A DNA stretch of 64,000 bases from Endomicrobium sp. (GTDB lineage Bacteria > Elusimicrobiota > Endomicrobiia > Endomicrobiales > Endomicrobiaceae): contig JAISLA010000009.1 in NCBI GenBank assembly GCA_031260705.1, forward strand, positions 1 through 64,000, written 5' to 3'. A program made the translations under genes and the position numbers. Each line of letters starts with the position of its first letter. Position 1 is the stretch's first letter. Positions 39,031 through 47,853 of this stretch are shown here, one piece after another. A model generated the notes under the pieces. That model was not told the origin of the DNA and did no database searches. It worked only from the letters and a program-made list of their open reading frames with translations.

Positions 39031-39126
39031 GATAAACTATAAATTCACGAAAATTGCGTCATAACGAACAAATCCGTCTATTTACAATAGCAAAATGATG
39101 CACATGCAATTGTCAAATGTGCAGTT

Positions 39127-39543
39127 TTAGTTTTCAGGAACATTATTGTTGTCAACCGCGAGAGCAAATTTTGTTACCCCCGCTTTCTTAGCCTTATCCA
39201 TAAATTGTATTATGTAATCATACTGAACTTCCTTATCGCCCTTTATAATCACGGTTTTATCCGGGTGAGAAGATATTAAAATGCGCATTACATCTGCGAC
39301 GTTTGAATCATGTATTTGTTTACCCTGCGCATAAACATATCCGTTTTTTGAAATCAAAACCTCTATACTTGAGGTATCTTCGCTATCGGATATCTGCGTT
39401 TTTGGAAGATTAACTTTTATACCCGGCTGCATAAGCATAGGCGCAGTTATCATAAAGATAATAAGAAGCACAAGCATAACATCAGTAAACGGCGTTATGT
39501 TAATTTCCGAAATAATAGTGTTTTTTTTTCTTTTTAAAGTCAT
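39127..39543 (-). CDS. tolR: Biopolymer transport protein TolR/ExbD
   Basis: 138 residues: a cytoplasmic N-terminus, one membrane helix with the key Asp (INITPFTDVMLVLLIIFMITAP near 15-36), and a periplasmic domain. With TolQ it forms the proton channel that energises TolA. It overlaps tolQ by 4 bases and is the last gene of the pal-cpoB-tolA-tolB-tolQ-tolR order. ExbD of a TonB system is the alternative; the tolB and pal neighbours favour TolR. Confidence 0.92.
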   Translation of the reverse strand: MTLKRKKNTIISEINITPFTDVMLVLLIIFMITAPMLMQPGIKVNLPKTQISDSEDTSSIEVLISKNGYVYAQGKQIHDSNVADVMRILISSHPDKTVIIKGDKEVQYDYIIQFMDKAKKAGVTKFALAVDNNNVPEN

Positions 39544-40172
39544 CTGACTGTTTTTCCTTTTAGTGTATCTACAACCGCTGAAGAACAGTATTCCATATTT
39601 ACAATAAATTTATCTATGAGTTTTGTAAAAAAGTTATATGCAATAACTGCGGGAATCGCTACAAAAAGACCCGCCGCCGTTGCAACAAGAGCCTCCGAAA
39701 CACCGCCGATAACAACAGATATACCGTCCGAACCCATCTTTGAAATATCGTGAAACGCTCTTATAATGCCCAAAACCGTTCCAAATAAACCTATATAAAC
39801 CGCAATGCTTCCCAGCGTTCCTAAAACAGCGGTAAATCTTTCAAGCTTTACGGTCTGAATCATTATCTCTCTTTCCATAGCTTCGCCTATATTTCTTTCA
39901 TTTTCTTTAAAAGCAACTATGCCCGCCTTTGCAACCGGCGACATGGGAGAATTAACCGCATCGCAAAAATCAACAGCTTCGTCAAGCTTGTCTTTTTTAA
40001 TTTTTTCCATCAGTTTACACATAAACTGAGACCTTGTTATCTTTGATTTTATCCAAAATTCAACCAGCTTAAAACAAATTATTGTTACTGAAAAGATTGA
40101 AGCTCCCAAAAGCACGAAAAGCGTCCAACCGCCCATATTGAGTATATCTATAAAACTTTTCCCCTCAAACAT
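39540..40172 (-). CDS. tolQ: Biopolymer transport protein TolQ/ExbB
   Basis: 210 residues with three membrane helices (about 12-34, 110-135, 150-175) and the MotA/TolQ/ExbB domain: LGTLGSIAVYIGLFGTVLGI, then SEALVATAAGLFVAIPAVIAYN. It forms the pentameric proton channel of Tol-Pal. It is 24 bases downstream of tolB. It is the inner-membrane motor for outer-membrane constriction at division. Confidence 0.94.
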   Translation of the reverse strand: MFEGKSFIDILNMGGWTLFVLLGASIFSVTIICFKLVEFWIKSKITRSQFMCKLMEKIKKDKLDEAVDFCDAVNSPMSPVAKAGIVAFKENERNIGEAMEREIMIQTVKLERFTAVLGTLGSIAVYIGLFGTVLGIIRAFHDISKMGSDGISVVIGGVSEALVATAAGLFVAIPAVIAYNFFTKLIDKFIVNMEYCSSAVVDTLKGKTVR

Positions 40173-40196
40173 TTTATCCTCTTACATAAAAATTTT

Positions 40197-41489
40197 TTAT
40201 CTTGTTAAAACAGGAGACCATGATGGACTACAAGACATTCCCGGAATTTCCGCGAGCTTTCTTGTTCCCGAACCGTCGATAGCCATTACATAAATTTCGC
40301 CTTTACCGGATCTGTTTGAATAAAATGTTATAAATCTTCCGTCTGGCGACCATGTCGGATTTTCATTGTTTCGCTGATTATTTGTAAGTTTTGTTATCTT
40401 TGCAGTAGGCAGATCATAGACATATAAATCATAATTTCCTTTTGGCTGCCTCATTGTAAAAACAATTTTATCGCCGCGCGGAGACCATGACGGAGAATCG
40501 CAGAAACCGCTTGTCGTAAGCCTTCTTATATTTCCACCCTCGACATTCATTATATAAAGCTGCGGATAGCCGGGTCTATCTGAAATAAATACTATCTCCC
40601 GCCCATTAGGAGCAAAAGAAGGACTTGTATCAATGTACAAACCGTCATTCATCCGCTGTAGTATTTCACCGGATGTATTTATCAAATACAAATTCGGATA
40701 TCTGCCCCGTGATAAAGTCAGAAGTATTTTTTTCCCATCCGTAGAAAACGAACCGGCGGCATTCAATCCCTGATATTTTGAAATAATGCTGCGTCTGTTT
40801 TTGACAAGATTTAATACAAATAAATCGGGATTATTGTAGAGATAACTTGTATAAATTATCTGTTCCCCGTCCGGCGACCACTTAGGAAGAATATTTATTT
40901 TACCGTCTTCCGTAAGTCTGCGAATATTATATCCGTCATAATCAATAATGTATAACTCTTTAAATCTCGTACTGTCATTTACAAAAACTATTTTTGAACG
41001 CGCTATGCCCGTTTCACCCGTAAACTTTCTCACAATTTCGTCGCTTGCCTCGTGAGCCATATATCTATAGTTTAAAGATTCGTTTTTGTAATTATGCTTC
41101 CATATTGTTTCTCCGCTGACAACATCAAACATTTTTGTTTCAAGAACGAGTTTATCACCGTCAATAGACACAGAAGCCGTAAGAAGAACTGATGCTCCTC
41201 TCTTTTCCCATAAAAACAACTTTTCCTTAAAAGCGGTCGCCTCACCGTCTTCAAATGCGTTTTGTATTACATTAAAATATCTGGAAAGAATGAGATCATT
41301 TTCTATTATTTCTTTTAAAAGTTTTGCATATTTTGCGGCATCGTTTTTTTCATCCGCGGCAATAAAATATTCTACGGCAATATCAGATCTTTTTCCGGTC
41401 GCGGAAAGAGAAAGATAAACATCGCTCTGCGCATAGATAGCCGCTGCAAAAAACAAAACCGCAAAAATAAATAAGAATTTTTTTTTCAT
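40197..41489 (-). CDS. tolB: Tol-Pal system beta-propeller protein TolB
   Basis: Periplasmic protein linking Pal to TolA. About 430 residues from the ATG at 41489 (MKKKFLFIFAVLFFAAAIYAQ, a cleavable signal peptide). An N-terminal alpha/beta domain (about 25-160) is followed by a six-bladed WD40-like propeller with repeated SPDG/SPRG blades: LPKWSPDGEQIIYTS, SPSFAPNGREIVFISDR, SPSWSPRGDKIVFT, NPTWSPDGRFITFYS, SPSWSP. No clear Shine-Dalgarno; translation is probably coupled to tolA, whose stop is 7 bases upstream. Confidence 0.95.
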   Translation of the reverse strand: MKKKFLFIFAVLFFAAAIYAQSDVYLSLSATGKRSDIAVEYFIAADEKNDAAKYAKLLKEIIENDLILSRYFNVIQNAFEDGEATAFKEKLFLWEKRGASVLLTASVSIDGDKLVLETKMFDVVSGETIWKHNYKNESLNYRYMAHEASDEIVRKFTGETGIARSKIVFVNDSTRFKELYIIDYDGYNIRRLTEDGKINILPKWSPDGEQIIYTSYLYNNPDLFVLNLVKNRRSIISKYQGLNAAGSFSTDGKKILLTLSRGRYPNLYLINTSGEILQRMNDGLYIDTSPSFAPNGREIVFISDRPGYPQLYIMNVEGGNIRRLTTSGFCDSPSWSPRGDKIVFTMRQPKGNYDLYVYDLPTAKITKLTNNQRNNENPTWSPDGRFITFYSNRSGKGEIYVMAIDGSGTRKLAEIPGMSCSPSWSPVLTR

Positions 41490-41496
41490 TATTATT

Positions 41497-42267
41497 TTAA
41501 TATTTGAATTCAAAAAAAACTCCCAGCGAATCGTCTTCATAACCGTCAGGCAAATCAGGAAAGGGCGTCGCTCTGCGGATTGTGTCTAAAGCATACTTAT
41601 CGTATTCGCCGCTTCCCGAAGATTCTCTGATAGAAACATCATATACTGTTCCGTCTCTGCAGATTTTAAAATATACAAGCGCTCTAAGCTTTCCGTAATT
41701 CTCACACCACATCCACTGTCTCCCTATTTTCCTTATTATCTGCCCACTATAGTAAGGATACTTGAAACTCTTAGCATCAAAAGAAAGTCCCTCGTACTGC
41801 GAGTCTGCTCCGGCAGGCAGTTTATCGGAATTCAGCGATTGAAAAGTTTCAACATTACTGTTATCTCCCGAAAATTCAGTCGTTTCAGTTTTTTTCTCTC
41901 CAATGGATTTTGCGGATTGCTTATCCGATTTTGTTGCATCAGTTTCAATTTGGACTTTCGGCTTCTCTTCGGGTTTTAATCTGTCCACTTTTTTTTCCGG
42001 AGATTTTTTTTTCTTTACGACTATATCTTCTTTTGTATCATTGCTTTCTATCTGTTCCCATGCGGATGCAGCCGTCGCTCCGGTTTTTTTTGAAGAAACT
42101 GCAGCCGGCGATTGTTCTGCTCTCTGACTGGAGAGAGAATAAAAAGAAACTTCTATAGGCAAAGACAAAAAGACAGGATTTTCCTTACCGTGAAACAGAA
42201 AATAAATCGTTACATGCAAAAATATTGAAACTATTAAATAAGGAAATAAATTATCTCTTTTGAGCAT
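41497..42267 (-). CDS. tolA: TolA/TonB-type energy transducer
   Basis: 256 residues: an inner-membrane anchor (LFPYLIVSIFLHVTIYFLF at 7-25), a long charged Lys/Glu/Pro-rich spacer (about 60-150) spanning the periplasm, and a C-terminal TonB/TolA domain (LRALVYFKICRDGTVYDVSIRESSG... with ATPFPDLP near 240). It transmits TolQR motion to TolB-Pal. It overlaps cpoB by 17 bases. The spacer is shorter than in E. coli TolA. TonB is excluded mainly by context. Confidence 0.88.
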   Translation of the reverse strand: MLKRDNLFPYLIVSIFLHVTIYFLFHGKENPVFLSLPIEVSFYSLSSQRAEQSPAAVSSKKTGATAASAWEQIESNDTKEDIVVKKKKSPEKKVDRLKPEEKPKVQIETDATKSDKQSAKSIGEKKTETTEFSGDNSNVETFQSLNSDKLPAGADSQYEGLSFDAKSFKYPYYSGQIIRKIGRQWMWCENYGKLRALVYFKICRDGTVYDVSIRESSGSGEYDKYALDTIRRATPFPDLPDGYEDDSLGVFFEFKY

Positions 42268-42949
42268 TATTATATATTTCGATATTTTCTTTTGCTGTTA
42301 AAAATTCCGGACTTTGCGGAAAATCTTTTATTATTGACGAAAACATTCTTATCGCTTCCTCATTCTTATCAAGCTTTTGGCAGCATAAAGCTATTTTAAA
42401 TCTTACAGACGACACCAAATTTGATCTTTTTTTATAATGCTGTTCTACTTTTTTGTATTCTTCAAGAGCTTTGTCCCACATACTCATAGAATAAAAACAT
42501 TCGCCCATATAAAACTGAGCCTGCGACGCAAGTTCAGCATTAGGATATTTATCTATAAACGACTGAAATCCCGAATACGCAAGGTCAAATTTTCCCATTG
42601 AGTAATCGCCGTAAGCGTTCTGGTAAATAGATGAAAGCAGAACAGATTGGTCATCACTTTTTGATTTTTTATCTGTAACAACTTTCAAATCATGTATTGT
42701 CTGGCTTAATACAGAAATCTTATTTTGCAAATCCTGCAGTGAAGCGCTAAGAACGTCAAGCATCGTATAAGTTGAATCAACTTTTGTATATAAATCGGCT
42801 TGGTTTTCCCGAAGTTCTTTATCCTGTATCTGCAACTGTGACAGTTCGCCTTTCAAATCCGCAATTGAATTTGAATTTAACGTAACGCATCCAGTGGCAA
42901 AAACCATCATAAATATAAAATATACCGGTATAAATCTGTAATGTTTCAT
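42251..42949 (-). CDS. cpoB: Tol-Pal system protein CpoB/YbgF (TPR lipoprotein)
   Basis: 232 residues. A signal peptide with lipobox ATGC at about 18-21 is followed by a coiled coil (about 30-95, QLQIQDKELRENQADLYTKV), then three tetratricopeptide-type repeats (YQNAYGDYSMGKFDLAYSGFQ, AQFYMGECFYSMSMWDKALEEY, FKIALCCQKLDKNEEAIRMF). CpoB couples outer-membrane constriction to peptidoglycan synthesis. E. coli CpoB is soluble; a lipidated form is plausible in other phyla. It starts 1 base after the pal stop. Confidence 0.9.
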   Translation of the reverse strand: MKHYRFIPVYFIFMMVFATGCVTLNSNSIADLKGELSQLQIQDKELRENQADLYTKVDSTYTMLDVLSASLQDLQNKISVLSQTIHDLKVVTDKKSKSDDQSVLLSSIYQNAYGDYSMGKFDLAYSGFQSFIDKYPNAELASQAQFYMGECFYSMSMWDKALEEYKKVEQHYKKRSNLVSSVRFKIALCCQKLDKNEEAIRMFSSIIKDFPQSPEFLTAKENIEIYNNAQKR

Positions 42950-43453
42950 CTATTTTTGTCTCACCAGCAGTTTCGTTTCCACTCTCCGGTTATTTGCCCA
43001 TCCTAATTCATTTTTTCTAAAATCAACAGGTTTTTCACGTCCGTAGGAAATTGTTGCAATCCTGTTGGCAGCAACTCCAAGCTGCGTATAATACTCCTTA
43101 ACTTTTAAAGCTCTGCGCTGTCCTAAAGACAAATTATATTCGGTAGTGCCTCTCTCGTCAGTATGACCTTCAAGAACAACCTTTATATCAGGATTGCTTT
43201 TTAAATAATCCGCATTTTCTTTTAATATTTCCATAGAATCTTTTATTAAATCATTTTTATCAAAATCAAAATATATGATATTAAGATTTATATCTCTATC
43301 GGAATAATTACCTCTTATTGACGGTTCGTCACTAAAAACAACTGTTTCTACGCTGTCTGTACTGTCCACATTATCATGCTTTATGTCTTGTTTTTTACAG
43401 CCTGCTGTAAAAATAAACGCGGCAGCTAGCACCGGCAATAAAAACTTTTTCAT
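42950..43453 (-). CDS. pal: Peptidoglycan-associated lipoprotein Pal
   Basis: 167 residues with a lipoprotein signal peptide (MKKFLLPVLAAAFIFTAGC), a short linker and an OmpA domain binding diaminopimelate: IYFDFDKNDL near 60, VVLEGHTDERGTTEYNLSLGQRRA near 95-118, and ISYGREKP, NRRVE. It anchors the outer membrane to the cell wall. It is the first gene of the tol operon, with a good promoter 43 bases upstream. Confidence 0.97.
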   Translation of the reverse strand: MKKFLLPVLAAAFIFTAGCKKQDIKHDNVDSTDSVETVVFSDEPSIRGNYSDRDINLNIIYFDFDKNDLIKDSMEILKENADYLKSNPDIKVVLEGHTDERGTTEYNLSLGQRRALKVKEYYTQLGVAANRIATISYGREKPVDFRKNELGWANNRRVETKLLVRQK

Positions 43454-43495
43454 TTAAAAATTCCCCTGCTTTAACTGTCTTTTCAATTGTCGATT

Positions 43496-43525
43496 ATTTT
43501 ACATATTATTATGCTTTTCTGTCAA
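43496..43525 (-). promoter_or_regulatory. Promoter of the pal-tol operon
   Basis: -35 TTGACA (43525-43520), 18-bp spacer, -10 TAAAAT (43501-43496), 43 bases before the pal ATG. It lies just downstream of the dus stop (43556) and serves pal through tolR. Confidence 0.75.
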
Positions 43526-43555
43526 CAGAAAGCGGCTGAATTCCAGCAGCAAGTC

Positions 43556-44515
43556 TTAAAAAAGTTTTATTAACTCATTAAAATCCGACAATGTAACTAT
43601 TTTCTTATTAAACATATCCCGTATTTTTGCGGCATTTGGTAGATCTTTGACATAGTAATGAAAAACTTTCCTCATAACGACAAATCCTTTTTTTTCACCA
43701 TAATATTCCATTGAATATCGGGCGTGTTTCTTTAACCATTCCGCTTTTTCTTTTTTTGATGGCAATGGCAGTTTTTTGCCGCTGCTAAAAAATTCTTCAA
43801 GCCTTTTAAATATCGAATAATTACCTAAGGCGCCGCGTCCTATCATAATTCCGGCGCAGTTTGGCACCCGTAAAAAATCAGCCGCAGTTTTTTCATCTAC
43901 AATACCGCCGTTTGCAATAACGGGAATTTTTGCGCCGGCGCAGGAAGCAGCGAATAATTTTAAATCAGGGAATCCGGAGTGTACCTGCGAGGCAGGTCTT
44001 GCATGCACCGCAACCATTTTTATCCCGCAATTATACGCTACCCTGATAATTTCTGTTGCCACATTATGTTCCGGCAAAAGACCAGTGCGAATTTTAGCTG
44101 TAACGGGGACATCAACACTTTTTACAACAGATTCTAAAATTTCCGAAACAAGCTTTTCATCGGTGAGAAGTCTTGCACCAGCACCGGCTTTCGCTATTTT
44201 CCTTACGGGACAGCCAAGATTGACATCTATGATGTCAACGCCCCTGTCTCTGACAATTTTTGCCGCTTCCGTCATAATATAAGCATCACTGCCGAAAAGC
44301 TGCGCTGCAACAGGTCTCTCGTCGTCTGCCGTTTTTAAAAGTTTTTCTGTTTTTTCATCACTGCGGATAAGCGCTCTAGCAGACAGCATCCCCGTATATA
44401 CAAGCCCGGCTCCGCCGCTTTTTGCAAGGCGACGCAAAGGCAAATCCGTTATCCCAGCCATAGGGGCAAGAACGATATTATTGCCAAGTTCAATATTTCC
44501 TATACTTAACTTCTT
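43556..44515 (-). CDS. dus: tRNA-dihydrouridine synthase
   Basis: FMN enzyme that reduces uridines in tRNA. About 319 residues from a GTG at 44515 with GAGG 5 bases before it; the frame is open to 44659 but that part spans a terminator hairpin. Motifs: NIVLAPMAGITDLPLRRLAK near 11-30, the catalytic Cys in DVNLGCPVRKIAKAGAGA, VPVTAKIRTG, VHARPASQ, IPVIANGGI and GIMIGRGALGN. This is the DusB-like class. It lies downstream of tsaD. Confidence 0.95.
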   Translation of the reverse strand, partial: KKLSIGNIELGNNIVLAPMAGITDLPLRRLAKSGGAGLVYTGMLSARALIRSDEKTEKLLKTADDERPVAAQLFGSDAYIMTEAAKIVRDRGVDIIDVNLGCPVRKIAKAGAGARLLTDEKLVSEILESVVKSVDVPVTAKIRTGLLPEHNVATEIIRVAYNCGIKMVAVHARPASQVHSGFPDLKLFAASCAGAKIPVIANGGIVDEKTAADFLRVPNCAGIMIGRGALGNYSIFKRLEEFFSSGKKLPLPSKKEKAEWLKKHARYSMEYYGEKKGFVVMRKVFHYYVKDLPNAAKIRDMFNKKIVTLSDFNELIKLF

Positions 44516-44589
44516 CACTTTCACCTCGACAGACACATCATTTTTACGCCGCATTTGCCAACTATTTTGCAACAGTTTAGAAATACAAA

Positions 44590-44640
44590 ATGAAAAAACA
44601 AAAGCGCGCGCCGCCTTAAGAAAAGCAGAGCAAGCGGCGC
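44590..44640 (-). terminator. Intrinsic terminator after tsaD
   Basis: Perfect 7-bp GC stem GCGCCGC (44640-44634) and GCGGCGC (44614-44608) with a 19-nt loop, followed on the minus strand by GCGCTTTTGTTTTTTC. It lies between the tsaD stop and the chosen dus start, so dus may need its own promoter. Confidence 0.65.
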
Positions 44641-44684
44641 ATAAGCTCATACTTTTCAAAGTTATATCCGAAATATTATCCTGC

Positions 44685-45713
44685 TTATAATCGCCAGTTT
44701 TCCAACAGAAGAGACGGATTGGGTTTGAGTTGAATATCGTCGTATTTCAAACCACATTTTTTTTGTCTAAAATACGCAGCACAGCCTATCATCGCGGCAT
44801 TATCGGTAGAATAAATAAGAGACGGAATAAAGACCTTTATCTTATTTTTTTGACCGGTTTCCAAAAAGATTTTTCTTATAAGAGAATTTGCGCTTACTCC
44901 GCCCCCCAGCACAATCCGTTTTAAATTAAATTTCTTCGCAGCTTCAAAAGATTTAAAACAAATCGTCTCCGCAACAGCCTGTCTAAAAGAAGCGCAGATG
45001 TTATTTAACTGTTTTTCGTTTCTAACAGGATTTGTTTTAAGGTAATTTAAAAGAGCCGTTTTAATTCCAGAAAAAGAAAAATCCCAGCTTCCTTTCAAAT
45101 AAGGTCTTGTAAACCTGACAGCTTCAGGGTTTCCATTTTCCGCCATTTTATCTATGACAGGACCGCCCGGATAAGACAGCCCGAGCATTTTAGCGGCTTT
45201 GTCAAACGCCTCACCTGCGGCATCGTCTCTTGTGCTTCCGAGTACTTTATATTTTCCAAAATCTTCCACTGCGATTAATTCCGTATGTCCACCTGATATT
45301 ATTAAGCTTAAAAACGGCAGTTTTATAGACATATTTTCAATAAATGAAGAATAGAGATGTCCATCTAAATGATTTACCGGTATTAAAGGTTTTTTATAAA
45401 CGCAGGCTAGCGATTTTGCGGCAATTGCTCCGACAAGCAAAGCGCCTGCAAGACCGGGTCCAGAGGTAAAAGCAACAGCGTCTACTTTTTGAGAAAAATC
45501 AGTAAAATTTATACCGGCATTGTTTAAAGCCCGCCATATTACGTGATTGATATTTTCTATATGCGCGCGACTCGCAAGCTCCGGAACAACGCCGAAAAAT
45601 CCGGCGTGTATTTTTATCTGGGAAGAAATTACAACCGACCTTACTTTCAAACCATTCGAAACTACAGACGCTGAAGTTTCGTCACATGAAGTTTCTATTG
45701 CAAATATATTCAT
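44685..45713 (-). CDS. tsaD: tRNA N6-adenosine threonylcarbamoyltransferase
   Basis: Attaches threonylcarbamoyl to A37 of ANN-decoding tRNAs. 342 residues from the ATG at 45713 (MNIFAIETSCDETSASVV); a TTG 9 bases earlier is an alternative. The ASKHA fold has the metal-binding pair HLDGHLYS near 110, FLSLIISGGHTEL, YPGGP, GVSANSLIR and the C-terminal YSTDNAAMIGCAAYF. It begins 9 bases after the small unidentified gene upstream. Confidence 0.97.
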   Translation of the reverse strand: MNIFAIETSCDETSASVVSNGLKVRSVVISSQIKIHAGFFGVVPELASRAHIENINHVIWRALNNAGINFTDFSQKVDAVAFTSGPGLAGALLVGAIAAKSLACVYKKPLIPVNHLDGHLYSSFIENMSIKLPFLSLIISGGHTELIAVEDFGKYKVLGSTRDDAAGEAFDKAAKMLGLSYPGGPVIDKMAENGNPEAVRFTRPYLKGSWDFSFSGIKTALLNYLKTNPVRNEKQLNNICASFRQAVAETICFKSFEAAKKFNLKRIVLGGGVSANSLIRKIFLETGQKNKIKVFIPSLIYSTDNAAMIGCAAYFRQKKCGLKYDDIQLKPNPSLLLENWRL

Positions 45714-45722
45714 ACTCCACAA

Positions 45723-46163
45723 TCAGCCTTTTGAAGATTTTTTTGGACTCATAAAAGTTACATTGAAATAATTTTTGTCAGACGAATAAAACTTATACGC
45801 TACCGAACCGTCGGCATTATCCGTTCTGCTCAAACCCACTTTCATGGAGCGGACAACACTTCTAAAACTCTTTTCAAAAGTTCGGGCGGCTTTACCGGAT
45901 TTAAGTTTTATTATTTTATAAAATTCATTCCCTGCAGTTGTCTTTTTATTCCGCTCTCTTATATACTGGCTTAAGATGTCATTTTTAACGATACCGTTTT
46001 CAACCAAAACGCTCTCTATCTTTCTATTAAGCGCCGCATTCGTATATATTTTCTGATTATGTGCAGGCTGTATAAAGGAAAACCATATTTCTATACCGCA
46101 AAAAAATAATACTATTACATACATTTTAACCAATATACTTTCTTTTCTTACTTTGTGCGACAC
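45723..46163 (-). CDS. Small membrane-anchored protein, possibly the N-terminal part of a divergent polysaccharide deacetylase
   Basis: About 146 residues from a GTG at 46163 with AGGAG 6 bases before it. One N-terminal membrane segment (VKMYVIVLFFCGIEIWFSFI) is followed by a soluble region with LNRKIESVLVENGIVKND and a C-terminal YKFYSSDKNYFNVTF. I do not firmly recognise it. In many diderms envC-ctpA is followed by a YibQ-type deacetylase whose non-catalytic N-terminal domain looks similar, so this may be a truncated YibQ without its catalytic half. Spacing to tsaD is tight and the frame intact, so it may still be expressed. Confidence 0.5.
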   Translation of the reverse strand: MSHKVRKESILVKMYVIVLFFCGIEIWFSFIQPAHNQKIYTNAALNRKIESVLVENGIVKNDILSQYIRERNKKTTAGNEFYKIIKLKSGKAARTFEKSFRSVVRSMKVGLSRTDNADGSVAYKFYSSDKNYFNVTFMSPKKSSKG

Positions 46164-46183
46164 AGTATTCTCCTGACAAAATC

Positions 46184-46217
46184 TCATCCTGAAAAAAGCT
46201 TAGTTTTTTTAGGATGA
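46184..46217 (-). terminator. Hairpin between ctpA remnant and the next gene
   Basis: Inverted repeat TCATCCT...AGGATGA with A- and T-rich inner arms (a 14-bp stem with a G-T pair) around a 5-nt loop. It falls 20 bases past the ctpA-fragment stop and about 20 before the next start. It reads as a bidirectional terminator-like hairpin. Confidence 0.5.
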
Positions 46218-46237
46218 CAATAATATGTACGAATCAA

Positions 46238-46620
46238 TCATTCTTTCTTTTTATCCATTTTATTATCTTTATCGTTTTTTGCCCCGCTTAGAACCGTTGA
46301 AGATTTTATCATTTCGGCAACTTTATTTTCTTTTATGATTTCTACAGCTTCATCTAAAGCACTGTCTCCAACTCTGTCCCTTTGCATATAAAGTCTGATT
46401 TCCTCTTCAACGCTAACTTTAATTTCTACATTAGAAATTATGCCTTTCTCTACATTTTTATTATCAGAATAGTTTATAAGACGACCTGACGGAAGATAAT
46501 ACTCTGCAACTGTAAGTCTTAAAGCCGCCCCATTAGACAAAGGCACAACAGACTGAAAGTTTCCCTTTCCAAAACGTATTATTTTTTGTTATTAAAGTTC
46601 TTTTGTTGAAAACTGACGGC
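46238..46620 (-). pseudogene. ctpA: C-terminal remnant of carboxyl-terminal processing protease
   Basis: The open part reads FGKGNFQSVVPLSNGAALRL then TVAEYYLPSGRLI, the S41 protease block that normally follows the catalytic Lys region, then an acidic tail ending KMDKKKE. Upstream frames are broken (stops within about 60 bases), and the PDZ domain and catalytic Ser/Lys, about 300 residues, are gone; envC lies only 100 bases further on. A large deletion is therefore likely. S41 proteases next to envC-ftsX process envelope proteins or wall hydrolases. Confidence 0.82.
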
Positions 46621-46724
46621 AAAAAGACAGGTTTCGGATTACACTATCCGCAATAACAGCTTATAAATGTTGTTGGACTTTTAGTGCCGTAATACTAAAA
46701 AGACTGGCAGAAAGAAGACGGTCT

Positions 46725-47852
46725 TCATTTAGCCTGAAGCCACAATATCGGATCGTCAGGAACATTATTATGTCTTATTTCAAAATACAAAACGCTGTTC
46801 CCTCCTCTGTTGCCAAGCTCTGCAATAACAGTGCCTTTTGAAACTTTTTGTTCTACTTTAACAAATATTTTGTCTAAAAGACCGTAAACGCCAAAATTTG
46901 AATCACTGTGATCTATTATAATAACTTTTCCGTAAGAGCGGAATTGTCCGGCAAAAACTACAATCCCAGATTCAACGCTTTTTACCTTACTGAAATCAGC
47001 GGCTTCTATTTTTATTCCGTTACTTATTACATAAGTATCAAGATCAGGATGTTTATTCCTGCCGAAACCGACGACAACTCTCCCGTCTACAGGCCACGGA
47101 AGAGATTTTTTTCTTTCCGCCTGCACAGCAGGAGGACGCACTGCGGCTGTCCGTTTCTTTTTGTTTGCCTCATTTATTTTATCTATCAGGCTCTGCAGCG
47201 CTTTTGCGCTTTCGTTTAAAGCTCTTATTTCCCGTTCCGCGGCATGCCTTTTGTTTAATGTAATCTTCAAAAATTCATTTTTTTCTTTGAGCACATTTTT
47301 ATGACGTTCTACAAATTTGCTTTCTTTCCGCTGCAGATTTAAAAGATCTTTTTTTGATCTTTCACACCTTTTCATATTTGCTGCAGAAATTGCTGCCGAC
47401 TTTTTTTCTTTTTCAAAATTCTCTTTCTTATATTCCAAAGATTTTTGTCTTATCTTATACTCCACAGGATTTTGCTCATAAGAAAATGAAAAAGTCATTT
47501 TATTGAAAAATTTGATACCGTCAAGCACAGCCTGATTCCAAACGGTGCTTCTTGAAGAAGCAACATTGTATACTTTTGAAAAGTTCTCAAGGTTATATTG
47601 AGCGGTTTTTATATCTGTCGAGAGTTTTACAAGTTTTTTTTCGGTTTTTTCTATACTATCGTTAATAGACTTCAGCTCTTCTTTAAAAATTCTTTCCCGA
47701 CGTATAAGTTTATTCTTTTCCTGCTCTTTTTCTTTTATTGATTTTTTAACTTCGGAAAGCTTTTTTGACTGCGATTTTATATCTTCGCTCTGTCCTGATG
47801 CCGATAGAAAAAAACAAACCAACAAAAAAATCAAAGTAAATATTTTTTTCAT
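46725..47852 (-). CDS. envC: EnvC-like murein hydrolase activator
   Basis: 375 residues: a signal peptide (MKKIFTLIFLLVCFFLSASG), a long coiled coil (about 22-235) and a C-terminal LytM/M23 domain (VDGRVVVGFGRN onwards). The M23 zinc ligands are replaced: the HxxxD position reads SNGIKIEA and the HxH region YFEIRHNN, as in EnvC-type activators that switch on amidases rather than cut wall. It starts 1 base after ftsX; the FtsEX-EnvC complex controls septal peptidoglycan splitting. Confidence 0.88.
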   Translation of the reverse strand: MKKIFTLIFLLVCFFLSASGQSEDIKSQSKKLSEVKKSIKEKEQEKNKLIRRERIFKEELKSINDSIEKTEKKLVKLSTDIKTAQYNLENFSKVYNVASSRSTVWNQAVLDGIKFFNKMTFSFSYEQNPVEYKIRQKSLEYKKENFEKEKKSAAISAANMKRCERSKKDLLNLQRKESKFVERHKNVLKEKNEFLKITLNKRHAAEREIRALNESAKALQSLIDKINEANKKKRTAAVRPPAVQAERKKSLPWPVDGRVVVGFGRNKHPDLDTYVISNGIKIEAADFSKVKSVESGIVVFAGQFRSYGKVIIIDHSDSNFGVYGLLDKIFVKVEQKVSKGTVIAELGNRGGNSVLYFEIRHNNVPDDPILWLQAK

Positions 47853-47853
47853 A

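Noticed and set aside
46184-46217. Mobile repeat (TCATCCT...AGGATGA palindrome)
   Set aside because: No second copy seen in the window; better read as a local terminator hairpin.
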